A stretch of DNA of 64,000 nucleotides, taken from contig JAODUP010000483.1 in NCBI GenBank assembly GCA_025642065.1, positions 137,501 through 201,500 of the forward strand, in the 5' to 3' direction. The translations under genes and the position numbers were made by a program. The notes under the pieces are model-generated. The model did no database searches, was not told the origin of the DNA, and was given only the letters and a program-made list of their open reading frames with translations. This document shows, one piece after another, positions 23,658 to 37,059 of this stretch (within the stretch, counting starts at the first letter, position 1; each line of letters opens with the position of its first letter). The DNA comes from Paralvinella palmiformis. Its lineage: Eukaryota; Annelida; Polychaeta; Terebellida; Alvinellidae.

Positions 23658-23777
23658 GTGTGTGTGTGTGTGTGTGTGTCACAGCAAGAAAAGTCGCCAT
23701 TTGGTCCCCTGAAGAAACGTCCAGAGTTTGAATTCACGGTTCGAGATTATCTGTGCCTGTGCCTTATTATACACAGC

Positions 23778-23848
<71 letters not shown>
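23658..23848. repeat. (GT)n and (AC)n microsatellites
   Basis: 22 bp of GT (23658-23679) and 69 bp of AC (23780-23848), inverted relative to each other around about 100 bp of unique sequence. Confidence 0.95.
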
Positions 23849-23850
<2 letters not shown>

Positions 23851-24091
23851 TAAACACAAACACACACGCAAATATGTTAAACATTTGGTCATTATTATAA
23901 CATAATGAATGGCAACTGTTTTTGATACTATAATAACCTGTATTTATACCACATTAAAAGTAGCATATTAACTAACATGATGCTTTGCAGTTTTATTTAT
24001 CACGTAAAAAGCATTTATAAACTTCAAAGGCTTAGAAATAGTTATCCTTGACCTAGGATTATTTTATCTAAGATAGCACTATATTGTTAAC

Positions 24092-24092
<1 letters not shown>

Positions 24093-24163
<71 letters not shown>
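24093..24163. repeat. (AAT)n microsatellite
   Basis: 71 bp of AAT. No LINE body was seen attached to it. Confidence 0.95.
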
Positions 24164-24587
24164 TCTATAATTATAGATAATATAAATAATATAAATATGC
24201 ATAAACTGCGTCAATAAACATATTTCACAGATCGGAAGGAGCAGAATGACTTAGCTAAAATCCACGTAGCATTTATGGATTATTACTTACTTGAACAATC
24301 TTCAGTAAATAGTATGATTTAATCAAACCTAACATCAAAACCACATTCGATTACCTCCTTCACTTAGTGCATTGTCATCCTCATCTAACTTAGCGTCACT
24401 TAGTATATGCAGTTATGCCTGGTTGGGTCTAAATTAAAGCCCTGATACATGCGAGATATGGGACGTATACTCGAATCTTAGTCAGCTCAGATACGACAAA
24501 TAACTACCATTATAGGCATATATTGAAACCTTTTACTATGTAATTATAATGTAATTAGCTACATTATACGGGGTAAACATAGTAATA

Positions 24588-25135
24588 ATAATCGTATCTT
24601 ATATAGTGCCTTATTCAACTTTGGTTGCTCTAAGACGCTTTATATTTAAAATACAATTAAAACATATTCTGAGCTCATATAGCTCAAATACATTTCATAA
24701 TTAATAAACTGGTTTAAAATTATAAATACGCCAATTTAAATATATGTTTTTTAAGAACTTTACAAAATATGTCTTTACTTGCTGCAAGTTTAATATAGTT
24801 TGGCAAATTGTTCCACAGCCTGGGAGCTGTTGCCTTGAAGGTATTATCTCCGTACATTATTGTATGCCTTCTTTGTACGCTCAAACATTAATAGAACTCA
24901 GATCGGAGCATTCTTACTGATATATATTTTTCGATCAGATCGCTTAAATACATTGGTGCTGTTCCGCTCAGTATTTTGAACGTAAGAAACAGGATCTTGT
25001 ACTGTGGTCTGACACGTACAGGAAGCCAGTGCAGCTGGAACCAAACTGGTGTTATATATTCCAGTTTGCGTGTCAACAGATGTGCATTAGATTTCTGCAC
25101 TCGCTGTAGGCGGTTTGGCAAAGAGTGAGAGAGGA
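24588..25135 (-). mobile_element. CR1/L2-type LINE (family 2, copy I), C-terminal end and 3' tail
   Basis: Minus-strand 25121-24888 encodes NRLQRVQKSNAHLLTR, QLHWLPVRVRPQYKILFLTF, APMYLSDLI and RMLRSE. In another frame follow NTFKATAPRLWNNLP and VLKKHIFKLA (24850-24715). The 3' UTR ends AAAGCGTCTTAGAGC...GAATAAGGCACTATATAA and then (ATT)n. Only the last 550 bp is present (5' truncated), with a frameshift after RSEFY. Different family from copies A-C. Confidence 0.85.
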
Positions 25136-25501
25136 GGGGGGGTATTATATATCAAGTCCAGTCGAGAAATAATAAGGATTTGGATTAAAGTCTTGCATGT
25201 CTCATCATTTGTGTACTTACAAATAACTCCCACATTTCATATTTGATAATAACATGACATATATAGAATTCACCTGCTTCTTCATTCATAGAGTAATATA
25301 TAAGCCCTTGATTTCTTACAGATATGTACTAATTTATATAACTGGATCCCACCACAATGCGACGATTCTCAGTTTTCTTTCTAAACACATGTTCTCACCT
25401 TATTACCTAAATGGTTGTTTGTGGGACTACAAGCGTTCTTAAATTGTCTTAATTAGGAATATATATCGAAATATCCCTGATTTTTATCAGTGTTAATATT
25501 T

Positions 25502-25504
<3 letters not shown>

Positions 25505-25569
<65 letters not shown>
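25505..25569. repeat. (TA)n microsatellite
   Basis: 65 bp of TA. Confidence 0.97.
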
Positions 25570-25572
<3 letters not shown>

Positions 25573-25599
25573 ACTGGTTCCGAGCATCAAGATTGAAAC

Positions 25600-27060
25600 A
25601 TTCATGAAACCTCTGCCTTCATAAATTCATCCACACATAAATCTAAGCATACATTAACACTAAAATACTTTAATCTACCCTTCCATGATTCCATATACGC
25701 AAAGATACGTTACACCTAAAGAATGATAGTACGTGTTGGCTATTTGTGAGTCTTTGGGGTCCACCCAATCCTCGTTTCCTACATGACAAACAAGTCAAAC
25801 CTACAGATAAACGAATGACGTACATAGGAAGCACAAACACAGGAAATGTACAATCTGAGACCAGTGTTTTTGCACTTGCCTGCTAGTACATGTATATCCA
25901 TGATAAATTAAAGATGTATGCGATAAGCATTTTAATAGTACAATTTACAGTCAAGAGGAATGTAGTATATTTCAAAAGAAATATGTACCTCAGAACATTT
26001 CGACACCACACATCTTTATCTTGGCTTTATTTTGAGCATGATATGCTCAAAGGTCCTGACTATATCTATCGTAAGAACAAAGGTCTGACCCGTCCGGTGT
26101 TATAACAACTACTGAAATTATGTTTAGCTTCTCAGTCTAACACTTTCAGGTTGTATACATGATAAACGTATGTGGCATCCACAAAAGCTACACATAGAAG
26201 CAGCTGAATCACCTAATTAAAACTGAAGTATGATTCTTAAACAAAGGATTAAATCCAATGTTTGACTGAAAGCTAACTCATGTAGTGATGTCTAAATTAA
26301 AACATATATGAACCTGATCTACATGACCTATTATCAAAATACTGTATATCATACAGATCTCCTATACTGAAAATGTTAGGGACTAAAACAAATATGCATC
26401 TAACAACATTTCCATTATAAGCGTAGCTTAATTATTTATAATAGGGAAACACTCCGCCCGCAATTCAATTTCCAAGTAGATCCTTTCCGGAGTAAACAAA
26501 TGCTTGCAGAAGGATGCTGAATCCATGAAACAGGACTGCATGGATTACTAGAAGGTCATTTAAGCTACTGCATAACATTATCATAATATAAATAATAAAT
26601 TATACATAACACACTAAACAAATTAAAGCTTTAGTATCAACCATTGATGTAATCAAGATTCTAATAAAAATAGGCAACGTACTTTTTTAAATTCCATCAA
26701 CAAAAAGCTATTGTTTCTTACTTCTTGTCACTTCTGTGTACAAAATTCTAAATGCACATGAAATGGATCAATCATTTTCAATAGTTATTAACAACGGAAC
26801 TAATTTCATCCCAAAAATATCAACATATGGAGAGACAAATATTTGTCAACAAAAGGTTATATGTGCTTAAGTTGTAGTTGTTAATTAAAGGTATTCAAAT
26901 AATTGTTTTAGTATTTAGTAGAACTGGTGGTACATGGCCCCAAAATAATAACTCGTCAATACGAGGCATGAACGATACATTCTGGAATTAAATCCGGAGA
27001 GGCAACTCTACTTATGCTTGTGTGCGTGTGTGAGTGATTTAGTATGAATGTGTGTGTTTC
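25600..27060. other. AT-rich stretch with dispersed repeat Z copy 2
   Basis: No gene seen. About 26715-26815 resembles 11255-11400 (repeat Z: CACTTCTGTGTACAAAA, ATGCACATGAAA, AACTAATTTC). Confidence 0.45.
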
Positions 27061-27096
27061 TGTCTGTACATTTTCATGATAAATAATAAAATCGAC

Positions 27097-27097
<1 letters not shown>

Positions 27098-27153
<56 letters not shown>

Positions 27154-29275
27154 TTAATAATAATGTATATATAATAAAGCACCCTTACTAGCAGCAGCCA
27201 TTAAAAGGCGCTGTACAAATAATATGTAATATAATAATACACCAAATAATATGTAAGTGATTTAAAAGATGATAATTATTTGTCTGCGAAAGCGACATTG
27301 AACATGTGTGATTTTAGAATATTTAACTTTTTCAGGACTCGACGCATTTCCGATATCTGCTGACAACCTATTCTGCAAAGTGGGGGATGCAACAGTAAAC
27401 GTACAATCACCACATGACTTGAGCTGAGACACTGGCACCTGCAATAATATTTGACTGGATGACCTGAGTTTTGCGGATGACTTTCTAATGGAAACCAGTT
27501 AACACACGTATTCTGGCGCCATATCATTAATATATTTATAAGTTATTAATAAAACCTTGAAATGGTTACACTTTCTAACAGGTAGCCAATGTAGGTTTTG
27601 AAGAATTGGGTGATATAATCATATTTTCTAGTATTTGTTACAATGCGAGCTGTACTATTCTGAATTCGCTGAAAGCGATTAATGTTATAATCAGATATGC
27701 CATATAACAGGGAGTTACAATAGCCTATATGAGATGTAACAAAGGCATGGACTACAGTTATAAGTGCTTCTTGTGTCAAGAATGCTTTTAAACAGTGGAT
27801 GTTCTTAAGATGGTAGTGGGCAGCTCGGCATATTGATGTGACATGTTCATGCATGTTAATAGATTGGTCAAAAATAACCCCTAGATTTTTTACTGATCCA
27901 TTAGGAATAATTGAAGATTCACCCATCTGTAATGCTGGTATCTTTAGGGATTCATCACAATGTGGTGTTGCCAAATATATACTATTTGTTTTATTATCAT
28001 TTAACCTTAGAAGATTTTGAGTCATCTATAGCCGAATATCAGCCATACCATTTTCTAAATTATTAAAGGAAGAGGAGAAATTTAACTCATTATCAGGATC
28101 CAGTGATATACACAGCTGTGAAAACAAGAGGACCAAGAACTGAACATTGGTATACACCTGATAACCCAAACTGAACGTCAGATAAAATACCACGAACAAA
28201 CACTCACTGGGAGCATTGTTCCAGATATGATCGAAACCATTGAAGTACTTTACCTGATAGACCAATCGTGCCTTCTAACCTAGAGAAAAGTATATTATGG
28301 TCAACTGTATCAAATGCTGCAGCCAGTTCTAGAAGAACAAGTTTTACTGGTTTACCTTAATCAATTGACATCCAAACCAAGGTTGTTTCAGTGGTGTGAC
28401 CACTTTCATTGGAAGACTGTAGTAATTCATTAAGCTTATTATTGATTACATATTTATTTAGATTGAAAACAACTGCCCTTTCTATAACTTTAAATAAAAA
28501 TGTAAAATATCAAACAGATATTATAATATTACAGTTCAAACTGTGATTTTTTTTATTAATGGTTTTACAAGGTCAACTTTCATGGATCTTGGGAACATAC
28601 CCAGAGATAATAACGAATTAACTATATTTGTAATAGAGCTTACCAGAACATCCAGACAATCTTTCATAAGCCATGTAGGCATAGGGCAACTGCAGGAAAA
28701 CATTAGATGACTTTTTCAGAAACTTTCTGATATCAGTCTCTGTAAAAGGCTCAAATTTATCCATCATGGATATGCAGGACTCTTCTACCAATGGCTTACC
28801 CTGTGATAAGGTACTGGAATGGAACCCACTATGTATATTTAATATTGTTTGACAGAAGAAGGTATTAAAACAATGGACCATTTCTTTATCTGAGTTGATA
28901 ATATTTGGAAGAACAGTTACCAGAGAAGAGACCCGCTGAACAGCAAGAAAAGCTTCAGTGTCAATCGACTTGAAATAACTTTAGCTGAAACAGATTGTTT
29001 TGTAAAGATATATTAATGGTAATAAGGAAATGATCAGACAGCGTGGAAGATACAGACACACCCTTGATCAAATTGTTATCACCACGGAGATGTCAAGATC
29101 TAAGATGTAACCATGTGTAAGTTCTTTCTTGGAGATGTTGCCTGACTTTGTAGATCTAAGAATGTCAGCCAGTTCTTTGGTATCTGCATTCATCTGGCAA
29201 TCCCAGTGTATATTGGAATCACCTACAATCAACAGATGGCCACTATTTATAACCATAACCAGTTTAGCTACTGTT
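27098..29275 (-). mobile_element. CR1/L2-type LINE (family 1, copy C), endonuclease to 3' tail, internally deleted
   Basis: The longest copy. The minus strand starts in the endonuclease: LLIVGDSNIHWDCQMNADTK (GD.N.H.D motif, 29240-29180), ELTHGYILDLDISVV (cf. H..GH.LDL), then SSTLSDHFLITINISLQ (SDH motif near 29050-29000). It passes through IDTEAFLAVQRVSS straight into TVLPNIINSDKEMVHCFNTF, lacking the about 300-bp linker kept in copy A. The reverse transcriptase part (28880-28030) is badly decayed and the YADD block is deleted near 28110. The C-terminal part (28025-27546) has TSHIGYCNSLLYGI and the tail AGCACCC...GGCGCT ends in (TAA)n (27098-27164). Confidence 0.88.
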
Positions 29276-29339
29276 AATGCATTATTTCATTGCTACAGTA
29301 ATCCAAATATGTGAATTCAGAAAAATATATATATATATA

Positions 29340-29400
29340 TTCACTAATTCTTCCATACATCAATCCATCCATCCATCCATTCATCCACCATCTTGTCCAT
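29340..29400. repeat. Short (ATCC)n microsatellite
   Basis: CATCAATCCATCCATCCATC and nearby variants, preceded by a short TA run at 29325-29340. Confidence 0.8.
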
Positions 29401-29499
29401 TTGTTCCTCCCCTCACCAGTCCAACAAATCTTTCATCTAAGAATCGAATTTTCCATTTCTGAAATTTTAAAATGAAATTAATCGTCTCTTGATAATCTT

Positions 29500-30420
29500 A
29501 TGCCGTAATACTGGATCACACAAATGATTTGTTTCAATGTTTATTAATAAGGTTATATCTGCACGCATGCTTTTAATTAAGGAAGCCAACGAAGAAATTA
29601 ATTAATAGGTGATTTGGCGACAGTATTAAGATAGTATTCAATTAATTAGTATCTGCTTCCTTAACGAATCGTAAGAATCGTTTCAAGGATGCATGATTCA
29701 ATTCAATTCGTTTATTTCAACATTCATAATATTTAATGAAATCAAACATGTAGAATTTTGAAAAGAGGATGCTTGAAGCATTGCTTATATAATGTATCCC
29801 TCCTGTAATTGGATACTATAAATTGTTTGTATACCCCCCAAACATTATGTCATTATTTTCATAATGCAATTACATGCATTTCCTTTGTCACGATTGTCGT
29901 CAACACTCTCAGTATGACATATATTAGAATGAAATTGGTACATGCCATGTATACTTCATCGATGTATTAATGTTTGAGTTTTAAGTTATAAATGTTATTT
30001 CAGAAGTAATGTTTACTCTAAAGGTTCTAAATGAATATAATTAATAATAACAATGATAATAATATTTGGAAACTGCATTCCTCTGGCCATTCTTATGTTT
30101 GTTAAAGTCATCTGCCATTACCATTTTCATTTGTGGCATAACATTTTTTAAATTCTAAATAGTTGAAAAACCTTTCTTCTTAATATTAAGATATAAGCGG
30201 AACTAGACATAATGCCTTCATGGTCATCTCGCCCTCTGTAATTTCAAACATCTGGCCCTAGCGACGTTTCTTTATCCTATTTAATTCACCCTCATTGATA
30301 ATGTTATTGTTGACTGAGGTAATATAGTATCCAACGTATTAATAATTAAAAGATTCGTGTAATTTCTATAGTTTGAACTACCAACTGCTGTATGGAATTA
30401 GCATAAGCATAGTACTATAT
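29500..30420 (+). repeat. Dispersed block X, copy 1
   Basis: Aligns by eye over its whole length with 37060-38205: TTTATTAATAAGGTTATATCTGCACG vs a near-identical run at 37090; TTTACTCTAAAGGTT; TTGTGGCA; GAAAAACCTTTCTTCTT; AACTAGA; TAATTTCAAACATCT; TTCACCCTCATTGA; GACTGAGGTAA; CTATAGTTTGAACTACCAACT; TATGGAATTA. No open frame is conserved between copies, so it looks non-coding. Confidence 0.7.
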
Positions 30421-30775
30421 TTAAATAAATGCCTAATATAATTAAATACACCATTTTATTTGAATAGGTGTGGTATGGGAAATAATATTTAAAGTGTTTG
30501 GTGCAGCCTTTGTCTAGTTGTGCACAACTGCCGATAGTTATGCCGTAAAATAATGCTAGCGCTTCGTACCATGATAGCAAAGTATCTTAAGAATATGCAA
30601 TATTTTGTGCGAGTTATCTATGACTTATCAAAGGTTAACCATTCTCAAATGATAGTTTTAGTGGGCATGTTTATTTAAAAACATTATATTATCATAAATA
30701 TAAACTGTTCACAGTAGAAACAAACACCTTGATTGTATATCGAATGAACTGTGAAAAAACATGTTAGGAATGATA

Positions 30776-30777
<2 letters not shown>

Positions 30778-30852
<75 letters not shown>

Positions 30853-31021
30853 TAAATGACAATTAGATTGAGCATGAGATACCGTGAACGACGATCTGTC
30901 TAAGTGATATGATACTGTTATGTTATATATGTTGTTATTGTGGTTGTTTTTCTCTGGCTACTTGCGTACGTATGCCTGTGATTGTGTGTGTAAAGGCAAA
31001 TGTGTGTATGTAATTGTATGT

Positions 31022-31062
<41 letters not shown>
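30778..31062. repeat. Two (TA)n microsatellites
   Basis: 64 bp of TA (30778-30841, followed by GAGAGAGAGA) and 38 bp of TA (31025-31062), about 180 bp apart between blocks X and Y. Confidence 0.96.
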
Positions 31063-31068
<6 letters not shown>

Positions 31069-31439
31069 AATACACCAAACTATCCTATTATCACCTACCT
31101 ACACCTTAGATGATCAATTGTGATTCATTAGTTCATTAACAGATGATAACACTTAGTGATGTACAGGATACCTACGTTGATCTTTGGATGATAATATTAG
31201 GTGATCTTAAGAAATTAAACTCAAACGCTGAAACGGCAAAGACATACAAAATGAACGCTCAATCTGAAACACACGTACTTCGTAATGTCATTAGAATTTG
31301 ATAGGTGGCAGCACTTTGTTAGGTAAGTTTATTTTAATGTGGCAATTGAGCTTATATATTAGAAACTACAGTAACACCCAGGAGTACAATGATCTTTTAC
31401 TGGCACTGTATATAAGTGTATGTGTTGGGTGTGAGTGTT

Positions 31440-31870
31440 CGTTTTTCTTTTTCATTCACAATGAACTTGATTATGATATTTTCAGTGTAGAATTAATATT
31501 TATAAATGAAGAGAATAAAGATAAACAGTCAGATTTGAGTTTTGAGAGATGACCTTTGATACCTACTAAGTAGACATTAATCGGTTTGTATATGTTGCTT
31601 TACTGATATTAGGCACACCACGTAGACACTAAGTGGATGGATGAGACAGCAATAAAAATAATCAATTACAGACAGACAGTCATATATCTTTATAAAATGT
31701 AACAGACTATCTCTCTTCATGTCAATAAACCGATATAAAATAATTATATTTGGCGTTTTACTTCCTTACCAATAAAGAGGAGTGGGCCACCTGATGTCAG
31801 TTTTCTTATAACAAAATTACTATTATATGTCAATCATCTGACATATAATAAGACCATGGTAAACCCAAAG
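31440..31870 (+). repeat. Dispersed block Y, copy 1
   Basis: Shares with three other segments the ordered words ATTTTCAGTGTA, ACCTTTGATA, TATTAGGCACACCACGTAGA, GATGAGACAGC, TCAATTACAGACAGACAG, CCGATA, CCAATAAAGAGG and TCTGACATA. No conserved reading frame. Confidence 0.7.
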
Positions 31871-31879
31871 GATAAATTG

Positions 31880-33090
31880 ACTTTCTAACCTATTTCCACA
31901 GACCCTTTGATCTCCGTATGTTTGATGGGAGAAGATTCTCCAAATCCTAGAAGAGTGTTTAATTATTGGTAATATAATTAGCACATGATGCCCGGAGACT
32001 GTTATTTCTATTCATCAATAAATGTATCCCACAATAAACTTCACAATGTATCACAAATAACTCAAAAGTATTGTTATAATAAAAAGTAGTTATTCTTAAA
32101 GAGCCAGCGTATTTTATTTATTATACACAGATTGTGGAAGTCTGGTTAATGACTATTATTTTGGTTTGAGAAAATGTGATTATTTCTTGTTATAATAAAG
32201 TATGGCTCTATCTACGTGCTCAACAAAAAACAATGAAAAGGCTAAAATAATCCTATTGGTTTATAAAATGACTCGAGCTTTACACCGAGGACTTTTCTTT
32301 AGATTGAACAAGGTCATTAGATGTTGGCATTTTTACTAAGTAGCCACCTGAGTCCAACCAACACACACATACACAAACACCCATTAATTAATTCATCCAT
32401 CCATCCATACACACACAAACATGCGCTCCCTTCACACACATAATTTCACAGATATACATGTAGGAAATTCAGTATTGGACGTATATCTTGTAAGTAAGAC
32501 ATATGGATTTCTAGGTTATTTTTATTACCGAATATTGGCTATTTGGTAATGTTTCCTACGAAACAATTGTTGGTGATATGATTACAGGTGGATAATCATT
32601 AAATCATACAGATAGGCTTACAAAATAAGTAGGGGGGCTGACATTCAACCTTGTATTTCTTTGAAATGTGAAAGCTATTTACACTTTCAAGTTACCTCAT
32701 TTGAAAGAAAAAAATATATATATGGAGTTAAATTTTCGTATAGTTAATGTCTAAAAAGGTAAAATCTGCACATTTCTTCTTAAATATTTTTGAATTTATT
32801 TAATATTTCGCAACTGCCAATTGTCATCTGTTTGTCTTGTGTAATCTCACTAGTATCAATAAATCCATGTTTAATTAACAAAATAAACTGTCTTAATGAC
32901 CAACCATTCATGTCCTTTTAAGAACAGTTTATACATACTCTACACACATTTGGGTTCTCACAATATATCATTGAAGTAACATACTATGTGCATTAGCACA
33001 TTTATGTTCTCTCAATAACACAACAACTGTATATATGTCTTCACATTCAAAATTCCCAGCACATACATTTATGTCTCACAATAAATTAAG
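31880..33090. other. AT-rich stretch, no recognised gene
   Basis: Only short AC and CATC runs (32360-32420) and loosely repeated CACA.TTTATGTTCTC-like words at 32940-33075. Confidence 0.5.
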
Positions 33091-33091
33091 T

Positions 33092-33092
33092 T

Positions 33093-33177
<85 letters not shown>
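33092..33177. repeat. (TA)n microsatellite
   Basis: About 86 bp of TA with one C interruption. Confidence 0.97.
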
Positions 33178-33179
<2 letters not shown>

Positions 33180-33180
<1 letters not shown>

Positions 33181-35640
33181 CATGTATATCACCAGGCACC
33201 TTTGATATGTATGTGTTATCATGTATTAATCATCTGTTCCGTCTGTCACACACATTAAATGTTGGTTTGTATTTGTTTAGAATCATAGTCAGATTATTTT
33301 GAAATTAGGGCTGTATATTGTAATAGGGTAGATAATGACAAAGAATGAAAATCCGGCCCATAGAAAATGCTAAATGACTGCCGGTTGCCATTTTGCAAAA
33401 GAATGGACAATTTGTATTTGTGTTTATGTACATTTTAAAACATATTGAACAAATATTTTCTTTCTATTTGCTCAAATTCCACAAGCATAAACAGCTTATT
33501 TTAAACTTTAGCTACGTACAATGACACATTCTCAAATGGGATATTTAGAAACAACTTTGGAAAGAATATTAGTCACAGTGGTTCAAAGTTTGGTGTGTAT
33601 CTGACCTATTTATATCATGTATATTTAGTGTATTTGCTGTCTGTCAAAATTATCTTTTTTGTGGGTTGGTTACTTAATAATTAAATTCAGCTTAGGATAT
33701 TATCAATAAAGCCTTCTTTCTGGGTAGAGATATTCAGAACAAACTTACCAAGACTTGCAACACATCACAGTTAACTGATCAAATAACTTTGAAATGCATA
33801 ACTTTTATATCAATACAAATACCATCATATTCGTGTTTGGTTATTCTATCAAATTGTCATCTTAGAAAATTGAATGTTAGATTTTAGCTTCGTGAATACG
33901 ACTTGAATGACAGATAGAGATGTCGATTTTGGAGAATAACACTAAAGTGATGATTGTCAACCTCAAGGAGATTAGTTTAAAACTCAAAGTAATGATTGCC
34001 ATAGTCATGGTGATAATTACCAACCTTAAGATGATGATTGCCAATTTATGACATTCGAAATCGTTGCAATACATTAATTGTGGTCTCTGCCTTATGAGAC
34101 GACACGTTTTGCATGAATAAGTACAAACATTTTGCTACTTCTAAAAGAAACATGGTTCATGATTGAAAATAACTCTGATGAGATAATTTTAGAATGACCA
34201 GTGGATACAAACTGATGTTTTGTGTGACTAATTCAATGAAGTTGTATGTATTAAGTGTCTAGAAAATGTTCATATTGGGTTTCTCAAATATACAGATATT
34301 AATAATGTTTAACAGTGTTGATACACAGGTAAATTACTGTTGCAGCTTTAAATATAAAAAAGATCATTGTATAAGTGTATTTGTTTATGGACCCTCTTGA
34401 ATTGTTGCATGCTGATTTTGGTAGCCATTTTGTTAATGTTTTATGTCGATCTCCCTGTGTGTAAATACAATAAACATTATTTCAACTAATAATTGTATAA
34501 GTAATCAATAGATAAGTTGTCATGCTTTAATTCACGACCGTATTATCATAACTAATTAATTTTTCAATATCTAATCAAGCTACACGATAACGTAAAACAC
34601 GTGATTAGTTTCTTTTCCTTTTAAACTTTGTTTTCTTTCTCTGGATCCCAAATCCATTTTCAGTGATGTGATAGTTTTCTTGCACCTAGTGGTCATAGTT
34701 GCGAAAACTGATTATTGGAAATATTTCATCGCTGGGTACAAATTTATATATTTCTCACAATGTGTATTGTACAATATAACTTAATTAGATTAAGCTATGA
34801 AATATAGGTTCCCTGTAGTAATGCAAGAATGGCTGAACAAATGAATTTTTAGGCAATTTATACCAATATTCTTATTTCTCACCATTGAAATTTTCAAAAA
34901 ATGGGATTTAAAACTTTTTAAATTATTTTATTTTATTATCATTCGGGTTATGCATTTACTATGATATAATTGCACATGTATATCACACTTGTGGAAAATT
35001 GTGTATGTATTATTGAACACGAATACACACACTAACCATATATAGTGTATCTCATTGGCATTCACATCGGTTGCAGGAACAAGCTGTGATAAGCAAATCA
35101 AGCTAATATAGGCCAAAATAGTTAAGTTTCTTTGAACTATTGCTTCATTAGATGTTCATTCTTGCTATTTGGTTCAACTCGTTACTACAACGCTATGACA
35201 ATTGGCAAAGAAAAAAAGTAGTTCGGGTGAGTAAAATGTATTCAAGCTTAAATTGATCCATTTTGTATAACACCTGCAATAGAGCGCATTATCACACACA
35301 TGCGCAAACACAATTATTTAACGCACGAACATATGGACCGTCCCACCCACACAACCTTGTGGAATTTAGTGATGTTCAGCAAACGTACTCACGACATCCG
35401 TAATCTGTGGTGGTAGTATTGGGTCCTAATAACATCCGGATAGCCGGAATATGTGTCATAATTCCTCGATAAAAGTCCCCACACGTATAGTACGGCAACT
35501 ACTGTGTAAGTCTATCAGCAGGTGATCCTGTAACAAAATGTGTTTGTCCTGAACAAGTTCAACATTACAAATAAATGATTATATTAGCAGCGGAAACAAT
35601 AGTAAGTGTGGTAAGCAGCTACAGCCATCATATGTACCTA
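33180..35640. other. AT-rich stretch, no recognised gene
   Basis: No domain-bearing frame. A loose internal repeat around TGATGATTG.CAACCT (33945-34045) recurs three to four times. Confidence 0.5.
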
Positions 35641-35774
35641 AAGTGTGTGTGTGTGTATATTAGTGTATGCATATATACGTTTGTATGATTGTGTACGACT
35701 GTGTGTATGAAGGTCCGCGTGCGTGTGGATGTATTTGTGGGTGATTTATGTTGTGATAGACGATATCTTTAACT

Positions 35775-36157
35775 ATCACATCTGGTCATTCATACTTTCA
35801 GTGTAAAAAGTGTTACGTAGTAAGCCATGACAAAAAGTTTTGTGCCCCCAGAAACTACCTTTGATGCTAGACTACTCACGGAAATGAATTTGGTTTATAC
35901 ATGTTACTGTAGTGATATATGTCACACCAGGTATGTTGATCGATGAGACAGCTATGAAGAGACTCAATTACAGACAGTGCTCTATCTTATGTTTCTACAT
36001 GTTAATATACCGATAACAACTAATACAATTGCCGTTTTCCTCCTTTAACAATAACCCAGAGTGTGTCACAATATATCCTTCTACTTAGTATTGAGATTGT
36101 ACATCAATCTTCTGACATAATATAGCACTATCGTCTATCTAAAAGACAAACAGACTG

Positions 36158-36160
<3 letters not shown>
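35775..36160 (+). repeat. Dispersed block Y, copy 2
   Basis: Carries TACTTTCAGTGTAAAA, ACCTTTGATG, TCACACCAGGTATGTTGATC, GATGAGACAGCTATGAAGAG, ACATGTTAATATACCGATAA and TTCTGACATAATATAGCACT, in the order of the other Y copies. It ends directly against a (CA)n(TA)n array. Confidence 0.72.

Positions 36161-36161
<1 letters not shown>

Positions 36162-36254
<93 letters not shown>
36162..36254. repeat. Compound microsatellite (CA)n(TA)n between two Y copies
   Basis: 69 bp CA then 25 bp TA, directly flanked by Y copy 2 (left) and Y copy 3 (right). Confidence 0.97.
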
Positions 36255-36430
36255 CGATGAGACAGAGAAGAGACTCAATACAGACAGGCCATTTTGTTTT
36301 TACATGTTAATATTTCCGATAAAATAATAAATTGAACGTTTTTTTTAACAATAAAGAGTCTTGTCACAAATATTTTATTGTTTAGATTTGTCATCCCAAA
36401 CTTTGACATAATTGCATAGTCTATCTGTAG
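36255..36430 (+). repeat. Dispersed block Y, copy 3 (5' truncated)
   Basis: Begins CGATGAGACAGAGAAGAGAC immediately after (TA)n, then ACATGTTAATATTTCCGATA, AACAATAAAGAGTCTTGTCA and TTTGACATAATTGCATAGTC. Same order as copies 1 and 2. Confidence 0.72.
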
Positions 36431-36468
36431 TGGGGCGTTCGGACACTACATTTACTCCACACACCACA

Positions 36469-36592
<124 letters not shown>

Positions 36593-36821
36593 GTGAGTGA
36601 GCGTAAGCTTGTGTGTAATAGAGAGAGATGGATGGATTTCTATGATAGTGTATGTGCTTGTTTTCTTGTGTATTCTCATCCTAAATAACAAAGTGTATTA
36701 ATAAACACAAACAAATTAAGGATATTATTGTATTCTATAATTAACAGGTTTGTATCATACTTATCATTAACTAAATAGATTTACTGATTTTGATCACATT
36801 TCTGTAATTATATAATTGGAG

Positions 36822-37012
36822 CAGATGATGATGATTGATGTTTTACGGCCATGTTTGTTCACTTGGTAGACTAAATGGGTCGAGTGACCTCCAAAGGTAA
36901 TGAGACGAAGTGAAAGACGAAACAACCTTCAGATATGACCACGCCGAGATTTGAACACGGGTGGTAGTGATCTGTAGTCCAACACGCTACTGCTAGACCA
37001 CGGAGGCGCCCC
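36822..37012 (-). mobile_element. tRNA-derived SINE copy 4, full length
   Basis: Reverse orientation with (GAT)n tail, GTTTTACGGCCATGTTTG, ACCTCCAAAGGTAATGAG, B box ATTTGAACACG, A box region and the complete head CCACGGAGGCGCCCC. TTATATAAT at 36808-36816 and 37013-37021 is a possible 9-bp target duplication. Confidence 0.92.
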
Positions 37013-37059
37013 TTATATAATCAAGTTTCATGGTCCTGTGCTGTGTTGCTGAATTAATC

